64,000 nucleotides of DNA from Bacteroides sp. (GTDB lineage: Bacteria > Bacteroidota > Bacteroidia > Bacteroidales > SM23-62). Under the pieces are notes generated by a model that searched no databases, was not told where the DNA came from, and worked only from the letters and a program-made list of their open reading frames with translations. The DNA is taken from the NCBI GenBank assembly GCA_011053095.1, contig DRHS01000137.1, forward strand, positions 1 through 64,000, written 5' to 3'. The translations under genes were made by a program, and so were the position numbers. This document shows, in pieces, positions 62,551-64,000 of the stretch; positions within the stretch are counted from its first letter, which is position 1; every line of letters starts with the position of its first letter.

Positions 62551-64000
62551 TTAGTGTGCCTCGAGCCAGTTTGTTCCGGTACCGTAGTCTACTACCAGTG
62601 GAACGGAAAGTTCATAGGCGTTTTCCATTTCCCTGATTACCATCATCCTTAGTTCTTCAAGTTCGGATTTCAATACGTCAAAAACAAGCTCATCGTGGAC
62701 CTGTAATATCATTTTACTTCCCAGTCCAGAATTATCTATGTTATTCTGTATCCGAATCATTGCAATTTTTATTATGTCGGCAGCCGATCCCTGTATTGGA
62801 GCATTTATAGCATTTCGTTCCGCGAAACCACGCACCACAGCATTCCTTGAATTTATATCGCGCAGATACCTGCGTCTGCCCAGCATGGTTTCAACATAGC
62901 CGTTTTCGCGGGCTGCTGCAATACATTCGTCCATGTATTGCCTGGCCCTTGGGTACGTTGTGAAATAGCTGTCAATCAACGTTTTAGCCTCGCTTCTTGA
63001 GATATTCATCCGCTGGGCGAGGCCAAACGCCGAAATCCCATAAATAATGCCGAAATTGGCCGTCTTCGCCTTGCCCCTTTGCTCCCTTGAAACCTCCCCG
63101 GGAGGAAGATTAAAGATTTTTGAAGCCGTCGAAGTATGTATATCTTCTCCCTTTTGAAAGGCCTCACGCATCAATGGATCACCGCTCATGTGGGCCATAA
63201 GTCGGAGTTCTATCTGGCTGTAATCAGCTGATAAAAATATATATTCCCCGCCACGTGGAACAAACGCCTTTCTGATTTCTCGCCCTTTTTCTTCACGGAT
63301 AGGGATGTTTTGAAGGTTTGGGTTGTTTGAACTCAATCTTCCCGTGGCCACCACTGCCTGGTTGTATGATGTATGAACGAGTCCCGTCCTTGGGTTGATC
63401 ATTTTAGGCAGGGCTTCAACATATGTTGATAGCAACTTTCTGTAGGTTCTGAATTCCAAAACCTTGCTAATAATCGGGTGTTTGTCGACAAGCTTTACAA
63501 GCACCTCTTCACCCGTGGAGTATTGTTTTGATTTCGTTTTTTTTGCGTCTGTAATAATTTTAAGACGTTCAAATAAAATATCCCCCAATTGTTTCGGGGA
63601 TGAAATATTGAACTCCACTCCGGCAAGTTGGTAGATAGAGTCCCTTAATTCTATTAAATCAGCTTCAAGAATCTCAGCAAATTTGCCAAGAGATTCATCA
63701 TCGAGTTTTATTCCCGACTCTTCCATTTTGCATAAAACCGCGATCAGTGGAAACTCTATTTCAGATGAGAGACTTTCAAGCCCCATTTTTCCTATTTCCT
63801 CTTTTAGTAGCAGGTACAATTGCCATGTTATATCAGCATCTTCAGCAGCATAATCAATTATCTTCTCAAGGGATACATCCCTCATGCTGCCCTGCCGGCC
63901 TCCTTTCTTGCCGATTAAATCTTCCGTTGGTATATTCCTGTATCCCAGATATGCTTCAGCAAGAAAGTCAAGCCCGTGTCTTTGCTCCGGTTGCAACAGA
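62551..64000 (-). CDS. polA: DNA polymerase I, C-terminal part (runs off the window)
   Basis: At least 481 residues of the C-terminal end are visible. The stretch IIDYAAEDADITWQLY is the end of the 3'-5' exonuclease domain. The polymerase domain follows with motif A (LSADYSQIELRLMAHMS), the O-helix region (QRGKAKTANFGIIYG) and motif C (LQVHDELVFDV). The 5' part with the exonuclease start and any 5' nuclease domain lies beyond 64000. It acts in repair and Okazaki-fragment processing. Confidence 0.93.
   Translation of the reverse strand, partial: LLQPEQRHGLDFLAEAYLGYRNIPTEDLIGKKGGRQGSMRDVSLEKIIDYAAEDADITWQLYLLLKEEIGKMGLESLSSEIEFPLIAVLCKMEESGIKLDDESLGKFAEILEADLIELRDSIYQLAGVEFNISSPKQLGDILFERLKIITDAKKTKSKQYSTGEEVLVKLVDKHPIISKVLEFRTYRKLLSTYVEALPKMINPRTGLVHTSYNQAVVATGRLSSNNPNLQNIPIREEKGREIRKAFVPRGGEYIFLSADYSQIELRLMAHMSGDPLMREAFQKGEDIHTSTASKIFNLPPGEVSREQRGKAKTANFGIIYGISAFGLAQRMNISRSEAKTLIDSYFTTYPRARQYMDECIAAARENGYVETMLGRRRYLRDINSRNAVVRGFAERNAINAPIQGSAADIIKIAMIRIQNNIDNSGLGSKMILQVHDELVFDVLKSELEELRMMVIREMENAYELSVPLVVDYGTGTNWLEAH

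Noticed and set aside
1-64000. Search for CRISPR repeats, tRNA, rRNA, prophage genes and defence systems.
   Set aside because: I saw no regularly spaced repeats, no tRNA-like cloverleaf, no phage structural genes and no recognisable defence genes in the window.

Overview
The window looks like chromosomal DNA of a Bacteroidota member, probably class Bacteroidia; the exact order cannot be fixed from the sequence. The grounds are: many genes preceded by the Bacteroidota-type -7 promoter element TAnnTTTG instead of a -10 TATAAT box; weak or absent Shine-Dalgarno sequences; the block DUF4271 - hemD - rnpA; an ECF sigma factor / anti-sigma factor / outer-membrane protein cluster; paired M16 peptidases; and many secreted proteins with signal peptides ending in AQ. 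Coding density is high. I see no rRNA, tRNA, CRISPR array or prophage. The left edge carries the end of an insertion sequence.

Layout. 1-2010: right end of an IS66-type element inserted into an ABC ATPase gene, followed by its two ABC-2 permease genes. 2114-3017: thioredoxin/glutaredoxin-type protein and a GroES-like protein. 3183-7886: M3 peptidase lipoprotein, DUF3592-type membrane protein, MFS carrier, SRPBCC protein. 7953-13234: a 1542-residue sensor joining two solute-binding domains, a propeller, a membrane segment and a SpoIIE phosphatase, then a small outer-membrane protein. 13322-17921: GMC oxidoreductase, CBM9-like/SGNH lipoprotein and aldehyde dehydrogenase. 17958-24348: xth and rsgA (divergent), a hybrid histidine kinase lacking its phosphoacceptor histidine, selU (mnmH) and an unknown protein. 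24349-31055 (minus strand): pepE, AsmA-like, histidine kinase, U32 peptidase, MoeB/ThiF-like. 31221-33816 (minus strand): ECF sigma factor, anti-sigma factor, beta-barrel protein.

34079-40024 is the most system-like locus. A TetR regulator with an EF-hand-like loop is followed by a LolA-like periplasmic protein, two FtsX-type permeases, a LolD-like ATPase and a DUF1302-like barrel. A near-perfect palindrome overlaps the -7 box of its promoter. The gene set reads as a regulated envelope transport route from the inner to the outer membrane.

40136-52171: DsrE-like protein, a decayed FtsX-type permease, an ankyrin-phosphoesterase fusion, a CotH-like secreted protein, two M16 peptidases, dtd, deoC, a DUF4271 protein, hemD, rnpA and a MORN/TonB protein. 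52264-64000: alpha-2-macroglobulin lipoprotein and PbpC flanking a shortened TfoX-like gene, a C-terminal processing peptidase, a MoaD-like protein and the 3' part of polA.

Functions are read from motifs and remembered family features; no database search was run. Domain borders are approximate.
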